The notes under the pieces: model-generated
Told to the model about the DNA's origin: nothing
The model's database searches: none
The model's input: the letters and a program-made list of their open reading frames with translations, nothing else
In this document: one piece after another, positions 1 through 8,576 of the stretch
Layout: the number at the start of each line of letters is the position of its first letter
Numbering within the stretch: position 1 is the first letter of the stretch
Assembly (NCBI GenBank): GCA_964651245.1
Contig: CAZYVI010000006.1
Span: forward strand, 124,001 to 188,000
Length of the DNA stretch: 64,000 bases
Direction: 5' to 3'
Source of the DNA: Avedoeria sp964651245
GTDB lineage: Bacteria; Chloroflexota; Anaerolineae; Epilineales; Epilineaceae
Program-made: the position numbers and the translations under genes

Positions 1-1046
<1,046 letters not shown>

Positions 1047-1048
1047 GA

Positions 1049-1900
1049 CTACGCGCTCCCCGCGCCCTTGCTGGCCGCCACGCGCTCGCGCCACACCGCC
1101 AGGCGCTCGGCCATGACCTGGGTGATGCCGCCCTCGCCGGCGTCGGCCGCGCCGCCGCCGCTCTGAAGCGCGGCCAGCTCTTCGGGCGAGAGTGCCCCGA
1201 GCTCGGCGGCGCGCGCCTGGATGTCGGGCAGCTGCCGCAGGTCCACCAGGTCGGGGCCGAGCACCGGCACCGGAACCTCGGGCAGCGGGTCGCGGCCGTA
1301 CCAGCTCACGTTGCGGACGCTCTGGCCGTCGATCTTGCGCTGCAGCGTGATCAGGCCGTGCAGCAGGGCCTGCGGCGTCGGCGGGCAGCCCGGGACGTAG
1401 ACGTCGACCGGGATGAACTGGTCGATGCCGCTGACGACGTTGTAGCCTTCCTTGAACGGACCGCCGCCGGTGGCGCAGGCGCCCATCGACAGGCAATAGC
1501 GCGGCTCCGGCATCTGGTTCCAGAGCCGCACGATCTGCGGCACCATCTTCTTGGTCACCGTGCCGCTGACGATCATGAGGTCGGCCTGCCGCGGGCTCGG
1601 GCGGAACAGCCCGGCGCCGAAGCGGTCGATGTCGAACCGGCTGGCGGCGGTCGAGATCATCTCGATCGCGCAGCACGCCAGGCCGAACTGCAGCGGCCAG
1701 ATCGACGAGCGGCGGCCCCAGTTGTAGACGCCGTCGACCATCTTCACCAAGCGGTCGAACGTCGTGACCATGACGCTCTGCTCGATCTGACCCTGGATGA
1801 ACGCCGCGTCGTCCTCGAACCGCTGGACGTAGGCGGTCCAGCTCTCGAGCACGTCGGGGTCGATCGTGGGCGTCTGAAAGCGGGTCGGGCTGTCAGCCAT
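1049..1900 (-). CDS. nuoB: NADH-quinone oxidoreductase subunit B
   Basis: Complex I subunit that holds cluster N2, the last iron-sulfur centre before quinone; peripheral arm, cytoplasmic face of the membrane. The protein has 283 residues. The ligands are visible: tandem Cys76-Cys77 (GLACCAIEM), Cys142 (SMGACATGGG) and Cys172 (VPGCPPTP), spaced as in known NuoB. The roughly 40-residue N-terminal stretch before the conserved core is longer than in Escherichia coli NuoB. The ATG is preceded by a GAGGAAGAG Shine-Dalgarno. It is the first gene visible in the nuo operon and is followed 2 nt later by nuoCD. A -35/-10 promoter lies about 50 bp upstream. nuoA is not directly upstream, so it is either elsewhere or this operon starts at nuoB. 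Confidence 0.95.
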   Translation of the reverse strand: MADSPTRFQTPTIDPDVLESWTAYVQRFEDDAAFIQGQIEQSVMVTTFDRLVKMVDGVYNWGRRSSIWPLQFGLACCAIEMISTAASRFDIDRFGAGLFRPSPRQADLMIVSGTVTKKMVPQIVRLWNQMPEPRYCLSMGACATGGGPFKEGYNVVSGIDQFIPVDVYVPGCPPTPQALLHGLITLQRKIDGQSVRNVSWYGRDPLPEVPVPVLGPDLVDLRQLPDIQARAAELGALSPEELAALQSGGGAADAGEGGITQVMAERLAVWRERVAASKGAGSA

Positions 1901-1950
1901 CGCTCTTCCTCAGGCAGCATCGCCAGGCACCGCCGGCTACGGCGGCCGCG

Positions 1951-1980
1951 ATTATACGGGCGGGGGGCGAAGAGGGTCAA
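1951..1980 (-). promoter_or_regulatory. Sigma-70-type promoter of the nuoB-nuoCD operon
   Basis: On the minus strand, TTGACC (1980-1975) and a perfect TATAAT (1956-1951) are separated by 18 nt. The predicted start is near 1944, giving a leader of about 44 nt to the nuoB ATG. Confidence 0.7.
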
Positions 1981-2028
1981 AGGTTCGGGACCGCGGCGCG
2001 CCGACCGCCGCGGACCGCCGCCGCGGCG

Positions 2029-3315
2029 TCACACGCGCACCGCGTCGATGCGTCGCAGCCGCTCCACCAGCGCCGGGACGACGGCCAGCACGTGGTCGAT
2101 GTCGGCGTCGGTCGTGCTGCGGCCGAGGCTGAAGCGCAGCGCGCCCGCCGCCTGCGCCGCCGGTACCCCCATCGCCGTCAGCACGTGCGACGGCTCGACC
2201 TTGCCGCTGGAGCACGCCGAGCCGCTGGAGGCGCAGATGCCATGGAGGTCGAGACCCAGCAGCAGCACGTCGGCCCGGACGTCGGCCACGCAGAACGACG
2301 CGTGGTTGGCCATCCGCTGCGTGCGGTGGCCGGTGAGGCGGATCCCCGGGTCGGCCGTCAGGCCGTCGATGAGCCGGTCGCGGAGCGCCGCCAGCCGCGG
2401 CGCCACCTCGCCGCGCTCGTCGGCGGCGCGGCGCAGCGCCGTCGCCAGGCCGACCGCGCCGGCCACGTTCTCGGTGCCGGCGCGGCGGTGGCCCTCCTGG
2501 CCGCCGCCGGTCTGCAGCGGCGCGATCGGCGTGCCGTCGCGGACGTAGAGGACCCCGACGCCCTTGGGCCCGTAGAACTTGTGCGCCGAGAGGCTCATCA
2601 GGTGGACGCCGAGCCCCTCGACGCCGACGTCGCACCACGCCGCGGCCTGGACGGCGTCGGTATGGACGACGACCCCGCCGGGCCGCAGCCGCGCCGCGAT
2701 CTCGGCCACCGGCTGCAGCGTGCCGACCTCGTTGTTGGCGAGCATGACGCTGACGAGGCAGGTGTCGGGTCGGACGGCAGCGACGACGGCGTCGGCCGAG
2801 ACGCGGCCCTCGCCGTCCACCCCGACGACCGTCAGCCCGAACCCGTCGCGCTCGAGGTCGTGCGCCGTGGCCAGGACCGCCTCGTGCTCGATCGCGGTCG
2901 TCACGACGTGGCCGCCGCTGCGTCCGCCGGCGCGCCAGGCGTGGGCCACGCCGCGCAGCGCCAGGTTGTCGCTCTCGGAGCCGCCCGACGTGAACACGAC
3001 CTCGCGCGGCGTGCAGCCCAGCACCCCGGCCACCGTCGAGCGCGCCTGCTCCAGCGCCGTGCGCGAGGCGCGGGCCAGGCTGTACGCACCCGATGCGTTG
3101 CCGAACCACGTCGTCCAGTACGGCAGCATCGCCTCGACCACCTCGGGCGCGACCGGCGTCGTGGCCGAGTGGTCGAGGTAGACCGGGCGCACCGGCAACG
3201 GGCTCGCCGGCGCCGCGGCGGCCGTCGGCGCCTCGGTCGCCCGGGCGGCGACGACGGGGCCATTCGCGACGGGTCGACCCGCGGGCTGGCTGGGACGCAA
3301 CGTCTCGACGGCCAT
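2029..3315 (-). CDS. Cysteine desulfurase, NifS/IscS family
   Basis: PLP enzyme that removes sulfur from L-cysteine as a protein persulfide for Fe-S cluster or other thio-cofactor assembly. The protein has 428 residues. The core starts near residue 46 with YLDHSATTP. His144 (AIEHEAV) stacks on PLP; Asp220 and Gln223 (HTDAVQ) are in place; Lys246 (LSAHKFYGPKG) is the Schiff-base lysine; Cys368 (SSGSACSSG) lies on the catalytic loop. The start was placed at the ATG preceded by GGAGGGAG with 8-9 nt spacing, not at an upstream ATG that would add 36 Arg/Pro-rich residues. The 45-residue Ala/Pro-rich N-terminus before the fold is unusual. No IscU or SufU gene is adjacent, so the choice between an IscS, NifS or SufS role is open. 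Confidence 0.92.
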   Translation of the reverse strand: MAVETLRPSQPAGRPVANGPVVAARATEAPTAAAAPASPLPVRPVYLDHSATTPVAPEVVEAMLPYWTTWFGNASGAYSLARASRTALEQARSTVAGVLGCTPREVVFTSGGSESDNLALRGVAHAWRAGGRSGGHVVTTAIEHEAVLATAHDLERDGFGLTVVGVDGEGRVSADAVVAAVRPDTCLVSVMLANNEVGTLQPVAEIAARLRPGGVVVHTDAVQAAAWCDVGVEGLGVHLMSLSAHKFYGPKGVGVLYVRDGTPIAPLQTGGGQEGHRRAGTENVAGAVGLATALRRAADERGEVAPRLAALRDRLIDGLTADPGIRLTGHRTQRMANHASFCVADVRADVLLLGLDLHGICASSGSACSSGKVEPSHVLTAMGVPAAQAAGALRFSLGRSTTDADIDHVLAVVPALVERLRRIDAVRV

Positions 3316-3387
3316 CCTGAGCGCTCCCTCCGGCCGCCGGCGACCTGACCGATGCCGATGCGGCGCCGGACCCGACGGCCGCCCTCG

Positions 3388-3393
3388 ATTGTA
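3388..3393 (-). promoter_or_regulatory. Probable -10 element for the cysteine desulfurase gene
   Basis: TACAAT on the minus strand about 73 bp upstream of the ATG. No clear -35 was seen. The 183-bp region it sits in (3316-3498) separates this gene from the divergent mevalonate kinase gene and holds nothing else I recognise apart from that gene's own -10. Confidence 0.45.
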
Positions 3394-3485
3394 CGCCCGG
3401 CCCGGCGCGGCCGTCCACGCCATGCGGCACCGCCGCGCGCCGTGCGCCGCCCGGGGGCGGTTGGCCGCGGCACCCCGTCACGGTC

Positions 3486-3491
3486 TACCAT
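3486..3491 (+). promoter_or_regulatory. -10 element giving a probable leaderless mevalonate kinase mRNA
   Basis: TACCAT followed by 7 nt and then the ATG at 3499, with no Shine-Dalgarno. The T of the hexamer overlaps an alternative upstream ATG (3490), which argues against that start. TTGGCC at 3461-3466 could be a -35 (spacing 19). Confidence 0.5.
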
Positions 3492-3498
3492 GGCGGCG

Positions 3499-4500
3499 AT
3501 GACGACGCCCGACCTGGAGACGCCGCTCGCGCAGTGCTCGGTGCCGGCCAAGGTGATCCTGCTGGGCGAACACGCCGTGGTGTACGGCTACCCGGCCGTG
3601 GCCGTGCCGCTGGCCAGCATCGGCGTGACGGCCGCCGCCTGGCCGAGCGCCGATGCGCTGGACCACGTGCAGTCGACGCTGCCCGACGGCACGACGCGGC
3701 GGGCGACGGTCCAGGGCGCCGACGACGACGAGCCGCTGGCGGCCGCCGCCCGCGCCGCGCTCGACGCCTGGGGCCTGCGGCTGCCGCCGCTCACCGTCGC
3801 CCTCGAGAGCACCGTCCCGCCGGGCCGCGGCCTCGGCTCGAGCGCCGCGGTAAGCGTGGCGATCGTCCGGGCGATCGCCGGCGCCGCCGGCCGGCACCCG
3901 CCGGCGGCGCGTGTGGCCGAGCTGGCCATGACCGCCGAGCGGATCGTCCACGGCCGGCCGAGCGGGATCGACACCGCCACCGTGGCCCTCGAGCGCCCGG
4001 TGCGCTTCGAGCGCGGCGCGTTCGGCGCCACGCCGGTCGGCCAGCCGCTCGGCCTCGTCGTGGCCGACAGCGGCGCGTACAGCAGCACCCGGACGATGGT
4101 CGAGGCGGTGGCCGCGCGGCGCGACCGCGAACCGGTCGACACCGACGACCTCCTCGCCGGCCTCGGCGAGGCCGCCGCGCGCGGCGGCGCGGCGTTGGCC
4201 GCGGGCGACGGGGCGGCGCTCGGCGCGGCGATGGACGACGCGCACGGGCTCCTGGGCGACCTGGGCGTGTCGACGGCCGGACTCGACGCCCTGGCGGCGG
4301 CCGCGCGACAGGCCGGCGCGTTCGGCGCCAAGCTGGCCGGCAGCGGGGGCGGCGGCGTCATCGTGGCGGTGTGCCCGCCCGGCGCCGCGGCCGACCTCGC
4401 CGGCGCGCTGCGGCAAGCCGGGGCGGGCTGGACGACGGCGACGGTGTTGCCGGCGGACGATGCCGACCTCCGGCGCCCGCGCTGGCCGCTGCCGTGGTGA
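3499..4500 (+). CDS. mvk: Mevalonate kinase (GHMP kinase family)
   Basis: Phosphorylates mevalonate to mevalonate 5-phosphate with ATP; first committed kinase of mevalonate-based isoprenoid synthesis; cytoplasmic. It has 333 residues, typical for bacterial and archaeal enzymes. GHMP motif 1 is PAKVILLGEHAVVYG (16-30). The ATP-binding Gly/Ser loop is PPGRGLGSSAAV (107-118). The catalytic Asp158 lies in HGRPSGIDTA, and the C-terminal GHMP motif is KLAGSGGGGVI. The start at 3499 was chosen because the -10 lies 7 nt before it; an in-frame ATG at 3490 would add three residues. Its stop overlaps the next gene by 4 nt (GTGA). The operon contains no phosphomevalonate kinase, which matters for the route taken downstream. 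Confidence 0.93.
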   Translation: MTTPDLETPLAQCSVPAKVILLGEHAVVYGYPAVAVPLASIGVTAAAWPSADALDHVQSTLPDGTTRRATVQGADDDEPLAAAARAALDAWGLRLPPLTVALESTVPPGRGLGSSAAVSVAIVRAIAGAAGRHPPAARVAELAMTAERIVHGRPSGIDTATVALERPVRFERGAFGATPVGQPLGLVVADSGAYSSTRTMVEAVAARRDREPVDTDDLLAGLGEAAARGGAALAAGDGAALGAAMDDAHGLLGDLGVSTAGLDALAAAARQAGAFGAKLAGSGGGGVIVAVCPPGAAADLAGALRQAGAGWTTATVLPADDADLRRPRWPLPW

Positions 4501-5324
4501 GCAAGGGCAACGGCGCGTCGCCGGTGCTGCTCAAGCTCGGCGGCGCGCTCCTCACCGACAAGGCCGGCCACGAGGCGGTGCGGCACGACGTCGTGGCGCG
4601 GGTGGCGGCGGAGCTGGCGGCGTGGTTCGACGGCGGACGACCGCTCGTCGTGGCCCACGGCAGCGGCAGCTTCGCCCACCGCGCCGCGGCCCGGGCCGGC
4701 TTCCCGGCGGCGTTCAGCCCGGCGGCGTTCGCCGCCGTCGCCGCCAGCGCGGCTCGGCTCCACCGCGTCGTTGTCGACGCGCTCGTCGGGGCGGGCCTGC
4801 CCGCCGTCGGGGTCCCGGGCGGCGCCGTCGCCGCGCTCGACGACGGCCGCGTGGCGGCGGTGCGCTCCGACCTCGTCGGCGACCTCGTCGCCGCCGGTTT
4901 GGTGCCGGTCACCTACGGCGACGCCGCGCTCGACCGGCGCCGCGGCGGCGGCATCGCCTCGACCGAGCCGATCCTGGTGGCGCTGGCGGCGCCGCTGGGC
5001 GTCGGCCGCCTGGTGTTCGCCACCGACGTCGACGGCGTCTTCGACCGCGACCCGGCCGCACACGCCGATGCGCGGTGCTTCGACCGCCTGGCGCCGGGGG
5101 AGACGCCGTGGGCGACCGGCGCCGCCGGCGCGCGCGCCGGCGTCACCGACGTCACGGGCGGCATGGACGCGAAGCTCGCCGCCGCGTTCGAAGCGGTGGT
5201 CCAGCGACCGGGGGTGACGGTGCGGATCGTCTCGGGCCTGCGGCCCGGCGCGCTCGCCGCCGCGCTCGACGGCCGCGCCGACGCCGGCGGGACGTTGATC
5301 GCGCGCCGCGACGCGTCGGGCTGA
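4497..5324 (+). CDS. ipk: Isopentenyl phosphate kinase (amino-acid kinase fold)
   Basis: Phosphorylates isopentenyl phosphate to isopentenyl diphosphate (IPP), the last step of the alternative mevalonate route known from archaea and Roseiflexus. It has 275 residues. Family features are LLKLGGALLTDK at the N-terminus (Lys13 in the phosphate-binding loop), AHGSGSFAH with the His61 typical of IPK, PVTYGDAALD, FATDVDGVFDRDP, and DVTGGMDAK near the C-terminus. The GTG start overlaps the mevalonate kinase stop by 4 nt; a GTG one codon earlier is possible. It could be mistaken for an aspartate or acetylglutamate kinase, but the SFAH motif and its place between mevalonate kinase and a decarboxylase fit IPK. 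The product feeds polyprenyl, quinone and carotenoid synthesis. Confidence 0.9.
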   Translation: MSKGNGASPVLLKLGGALLTDKAGHEAVRHDVVARVAAELAAWFDGGRPLVVAHGSGSFAHRAAARAGFPAAFSPAAFAAVAASAARLHRVVVDALVGAGLPAVGVPGGAVAALDDGRVAAVRSDLVGDLVAAGLVPVTYGDAALDRRRGGGIASTEPILVALAAPLGVGRLVFATDVDGVFDRDPAAHADARCFDRLAPGETPWATGAAGARAGVTDVTGGMDAKLAAAFEAVVQRPGVTVRIVSGLRPGALAAALDGRADAGGTLIARRDASG

Positions 5325-5372
5325 CGCGGTCGGCGGACGGGGCGGCACGCCGCGCCAACCGACCGGCCCTGC

Positions 5373-5378
5373 TATCAT
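5373..5378 (+). promoter_or_regulatory. -10 element before the decarboxylase gene (probable leaderless start)
   Basis: TATCAT, 8 nt, then the ATG at 5387, with no Shine-Dalgarno. This suggests an internal promoter in the isoprenoid operon. Confidence 0.5.
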
Positions 5379-5386
5379 CGCCGGCC

Positions 5387-6388
5387 ATGCCCAGCGCCAC
5401 GGCGACCGCCCCGTCCAACATCGCCTTCGTGAAGTACTGGGGCAACCTCGACGACGCGAGCCGGCTGCCGTTCAACGACAGCGTCTCGATGAACCTCAGC
5501 GCGGCGACGACGACGACGCACGTCGACTTTGCGCCCGGCCTGGCGGCCGACGCGCTGACGATCGACGGGCGGCGCTACGACGCCGCCGACCCGGCCGACG
5601 CGCCGGCGGTGGCGCGGGTGACGCGCCAGCTCGATCTGCTGCGCGCGCGGGCCGGGACGGCGGCGCGCGCCCGTGTCGAGAGCCGCAACAGCTTCCCGAT
5701 GGGCACCGGCATCGCCTCGTCGGCGTCGGCGTTCGCCGCGCTCACGGTGGCCGCCGCGGCGGCGCTCGGGCTCGACCTCGACGAGGCGACGCTGTCGGCG
5801 CTGGCCCGGCGCGGCAGCGGCTCGGCCGCGCGCTCGGTGCCGGACGGCTTCGTGCGCTGGCACGCCGCCGCCAGCGACGCCGCGTCGTACGCCGAGTCGC
5901 TGCATCCGGCGTCCTTCTGGCCGCTGCACGACGTCGTCGCGATCGTCAGCCGACAGCACAAGGCGGTCGGGTCGGGCGGCGGGCATGCGCTGGCGCCGAG
6001 CAGCCCGCTCTTCGCGCCGCGGATCGCCCGGCTGCCGCGCCGCCTGGCCGCCGTCTGCGCCGCGATCGACGCCCGCGACCTGGCGGCGCTGGGGCCGGAG
6101 ATCGAAGCCGAGGCGCTCGAGCTGCACGCTACGGCCATGACGAGCCAGCCGCCGGTCCTCTACTGGGACGGCGCCACGGTCGAGCTGCTGCACGCCGTCC
6201 GCCGCTGGCGCGCCGACGGCCTGGGCGTCTGGTTCACGCTCGACGCCGGACCCAACGTCCACCTGATCTGCGACGCCCACGTCGCCGCCCAGGTCCGCGA
6301 CGCGGCCGCATCGCTCGACTTCGTCGAGGACGCGCTCGACAACGTCGCCGCCGACGGCGCCCGCGTCGTGTCCCGCTCGGAGGCCTGA
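5387..6388 (+). CDS. Phosphomevalonate / diphosphomevalonate decarboxylase family protein
   Basis: GHMP-superfamily decarboxylase. Classical enzymes turn diphosphomevalonate into IPP; the Roseiflexus branch acts on mevalonate 5-phosphate to give isopentenyl phosphate for IPK. The protein has 333 residues. Visible motifs are APSNIAFVKYWGN at the N-terminus, the phosphate-binding loop FPMGTGIASSASAFAAL near residue 110, RRGSGSAARS near 145, and FTLDAGPNVHLIC near 285 with the catalytic Asp. The residue after YWG is Asn, where classical enzymes usually have Lys that contacts the nucleotide. The neighbouring IPK and the missing phosphomevalonate kinase favour the monophosphate substrate (inference). 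The gene follows ipk by 62 nt and probably has its own leaderless promoter; its stop shares one base with the next start. Confidence 0.85.
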   Translation: MPSATATAPSNIAFVKYWGNLDDASRLPFNDSVSMNLSAATTTTHVDFAPGLAADALTIDGRRYDAADPADAPAVARVTRQLDLLRARAGTAARARVESRNSFPMGTGIASSASAFAALTVAAAAALGLDLDEATLSALARRGSGSAARSVPDGFVRWHAAASDAASYAESLHPASFWPLHDVVAIVSRQHKAVGSGGGHALAPSSPLFAPRIARLPRRLAAVCAAIDARDLAALGPEIEAEALELHATAMTSQPPVLYWDGATVELLHAVRRWRADGLGVWFTLDAGPNVHLICDAHVAAQVRDAAASLDFVEDALDNVAADGARVVSRSEA

Positions 6389-7041
6389 TGCACGTCGCGT
6401 TCGATCCCGCCACCCTCGATCCCGCCGCCACCCACAAGCTGACGATCGGCACGGTGGTGCCGCGCCCGATCGCCTGGACGACCTCGGTCGACCCGGCCGG
6501 CAACGTCAACCTGGCGCCGTTCAGCTACTTCATGGCCTGCCACTCCTACCTCCCGGCCGTGGCAATCTCGATCGGCAGCCGGGCCGGCCGGCCCAAGGAC
6601 ACGCGGGCCAACATCCTGGCCACCGGGCAGTTCGTGGTGAACCTCGCCACCGCCGATCTCGTCGACGCCGTGAACGTCTCGGCCGCCGAGTTCCCGCCCG
6701 ACGTCAGCGAGATCGATGTCCTCGGCCTGGCGACGCTGCCGTCCGTGAAGGTGCGGCCGCCGCGCATCGCCGCGTCGCCGGTCCACCTGGAGTGCGAGGT
6801 CCTGCACAGCCTGACGCTGGGCGACGAGCCGCGCGCGTCGACGCTGTTCGTCGGCCGCATCGTCCAGTGGCACATCCGGTCCGATCTCGTCGACGGCGCG
6901 CACCACGTGGACCAGGCGCGGCTCGACGCGCTGGCCCGGATGGGCGGGCCGTTCTACACCGTGGCGCGCGACCCGTTCGCGCGCCACATCCCCGACTGGC
7001 GCACCGTGGCCGACGGCGGCGAGACGCCCGGGGAGCGCTGA
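6388..7041 (+). CDS. Flavin reductase-like, FMN-binding split-barrel protein
   Basis: Predicted FMN-binding protein of the flavin reductase-like (DIM6/NTAB) superfamily; cytoplasmic, 217 residues. The N-terminal part shows the family pattern GTVVPRPIAWTTSVD, then NLAPFSYFMACHSYLP and RPKDTRANIL, residues that normally line the FMN phosphate site. The NLA and E-V-LH segments further on also fit. The substrate cannot be told from sequence; relatives reduce free flavin or act on small molecules. Its ATG overlaps the decarboxylase TGA by one base, so it is translationally coupled to the isoprenoid operon. Whether it has a role in that pathway is unknown. Confidence 0.82.
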   Translation: MHVAFDPATLDPAATHKLTIGTVVPRPIAWTTSVDPAGNVNLAPFSYFMACHSYLPAVAISIGSRAGRPKDTRANILATGQFVVNLATADLVDAVNVSAAEFPPDVSEIDVLGLATLPSVKVRPPRIAASPVHLECEVLHSLTLGDEPRASTLFVGRIVQWHIRSDLVDGAHHVDQARLDALARMGGPFYTVARDPFARHIPDWRTVADGGETPGER

Positions 7042-7097
7042 CCGCGCCGCGGGCGCGCTTGGCGGCCGCCGTGGTGCCGCCGTACACTTGCCGCCCG

Positions 7098-7940
7098 ATG
7101 GACGCCTACGACCCCCCTGGCGACCGCAGCGTCGTGCTCATCAGCTTGGTGCTGACGGGGATCGCCGTGGCGTCGCTGCCGACGATCCCGCCCCTGGCGC
7201 TGTCGGTGAACGTCCTCGGATCGCCGCTCGGCCTCGCCGTCGATGGCCGCTGGCTGATCGGGGCCGTGGTCGTGGCGTTGACGGCCGTCGGCATGGACGC
7301 CATCGTGCGCCTCGAGGCGGGCGACGACGACCTCGACACCCGCTTCGTGGCGACGTTCTGGATCCTGCCCTGCCTCGTCGCGCTCGCGGCGGCGATCGCG
7401 GTCCCGCGCCTCTACGGGCGCGCCGACGGCTGGGCGTTGCAGTGGGTGGCCAGCATGATCCTGCTCGGCGCGCTGCTGACGGTGGTCGTGGCGGCCGAAC
7501 GCCACACGATCCGGCTGGAAGATCCGCACTACCGCTCCGCCCGCGTCGGCCTCAACTTCGCCACCTACAGCGCCGCGCTGGCGCTGTACGCGGCGATCCA
7601 CGGCCTGCACTTCCGCTCGCTGCTCTCGGTGCCCGCCGTCGTCCTCGTCACGTTCCCGCTCGCCCTCGAGCTGCTGCGGTCCAGCGAGGAGGCGCTCTCG
7701 GGCACCTGGATCCACGCCGGCTTCGTGGCCGTGATCCTGGGCCAGCTCACCTGGGCCCTCAACCTGCAGGGCTTGTCGGCGCTGCGCGGCGGCGGCATCC
7801 TGCTCATCGCCTTCTACGCCGTGAGCGGCATCGCCCAGCAGCACCTGGCCGGCCGGCTCACGCGCCGCGTGACGTTCGAGTACGCCTCGACCGCGGCCGT
7901 CGGCTTGGTGCTGGTGGGCCTGAGCGCCGGCCTTGGCTAG
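7098..7940 (+). CDS. Multi-pass membrane protein, function unknown
   Basis: A protein of 280 residues, mostly hydrophobic. I count about seven or eight likely transmembrane segments, starting at SVVLISLVLTGIAVASLPTI and including WLIGAVVVALTAVGMDAIV, FWILPCLVALAAAIAV and a C-terminal AAVGLVLVGLSAGL. A short acidic cytoplasmic N-terminus (MDAYDPPGD) precedes the first helix. Charged residues sit in loops such as RLEAGDDDLDTR and RHTIRLEDPHYR. I recognise no catalytic motif. A TACACT hexamer lies 9 nt before the ATG and there is no Shine-Dalgarno, so a leaderless mRNA is possible. It is separated from the flavin reductase-like gene by 56 nt. Confidence 0.75.
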   Translation: MDAYDPPGDRSVVLISLVLTGIAVASLPTIPPLALSVNVLGSPLGLAVDGRWLIGAVVVALTAVGMDAIVRLEAGDDDLDTRFVATFWILPCLVALAAAIAVPRLYGRADGWALQWVASMILLGALLTVVVAAERHTIRLEDPHYRSARVGLNFATYSAALALYAAIHGLHFRSLLSVPAVVLVTFPLALELLRSSEEALSGTWIHAGFVAVILGQLTWALNLQGLSALRGGGILLIAFYAVSGIAQQHLAGRLTRRVTFEYASTAAVGLVLVGLSAGLG

Positions 7941-8068
7941 CGGCGACGCCGTCGGGCGGTTGCGGCGCGGCCGGAACATCGCGGCGGGCCGCCGGGTACT
8001 ACCGCCGAGCGCGGGCGACCCCGCCCGCCGGCCGTCTCGGCGGCCGAGCTGACCCACCAGGCGCCGCC

Positions 8069-8557
8069 ATGCACCCGGACGACCACGCCGACCTCCTCGA
8101 CCGCTGGCTCGACGCGGCCGACCCGGCCGCGCGCGACGCCGTGATCGCCGCCGCGCCCGCCACCGCGGCGCGGACGGCCGCCCTGGCCGCGGCGCTGGCG
8201 GAGCCGCCGGGCGCCGACGCGCCGGACGTCCGGGCCGCCGTCCTGGCCCGCATCGCCCTGCGGCGCATCGAGCTGGCGGACGACGCACGACCGGACGAAG
8301 TGGCGCGGGCGGTCGACACCCGGCCCTCGACCTGGACGCGCTTCGGCGCTTGGCGCGATGTGGTGCGCGCCCCGTCCGTGGCGCGCTGGGCCCTGGGCGC
8401 CTCGATCGCCCTGCTGGCGGTGGCCGTGCTGGCCGAGGGGCTGGGCGTCGACGGGGCGCGGCTGGCCGGCGCCGCGCTGCCGCTGCGGCCGTGGCATCTG
8501 GCCGCGGCGGCCGCCGCGGCCGCGGCCGGCTGGGCGATCGTCGCCCGCCGGCGCTGA
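8069..8557 (+). CDS. Small two-helix membrane protein, unknown
   Basis: 162 residues. The first ~95 are soluble, very Ala-rich and acidic (starting MHPDDHADLLDRWLDAADPA). Two hydrophobic segments follow near residues 107-125 and 138-157, and the protein ends in a basic RRR tail. It sits 19 nt upstream of the PrsW-like protease gene, so the pair may be co-transcribed. An anti-sigma-like or substrate role for the protease is conceivable but unsupported. The ATG has no clear Shine-Dalgarno. Codon usage matches its neighbours, with strong GC at third positions, which supports it as a real gene. Confidence 0.6.
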   Translation: MHPDDHADLLDRWLDAADPAARDAVIAAAPATAARTAALAAALAEPPGADAPDVRAAVLARIALRRIELADDARPDEVARAVDTRPSTWTRFGAWRDVVRAPSVARWALGASIALLAVAVLAEGLGVDGARLAGAALPLRPWHLAAAAAAAAAGWAIVARRR

Positions 8558-8576
8558 CGCGCGGGCGCGCCACCCG

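Noticed and set aside
3352..3498. A longer mevalonate kinase starting at 3352
   Set aside because: The extra 49 residues are Arg/Pro-rich and would overlap the promoter region; the family starts close to residue 1 of the 3499 form.
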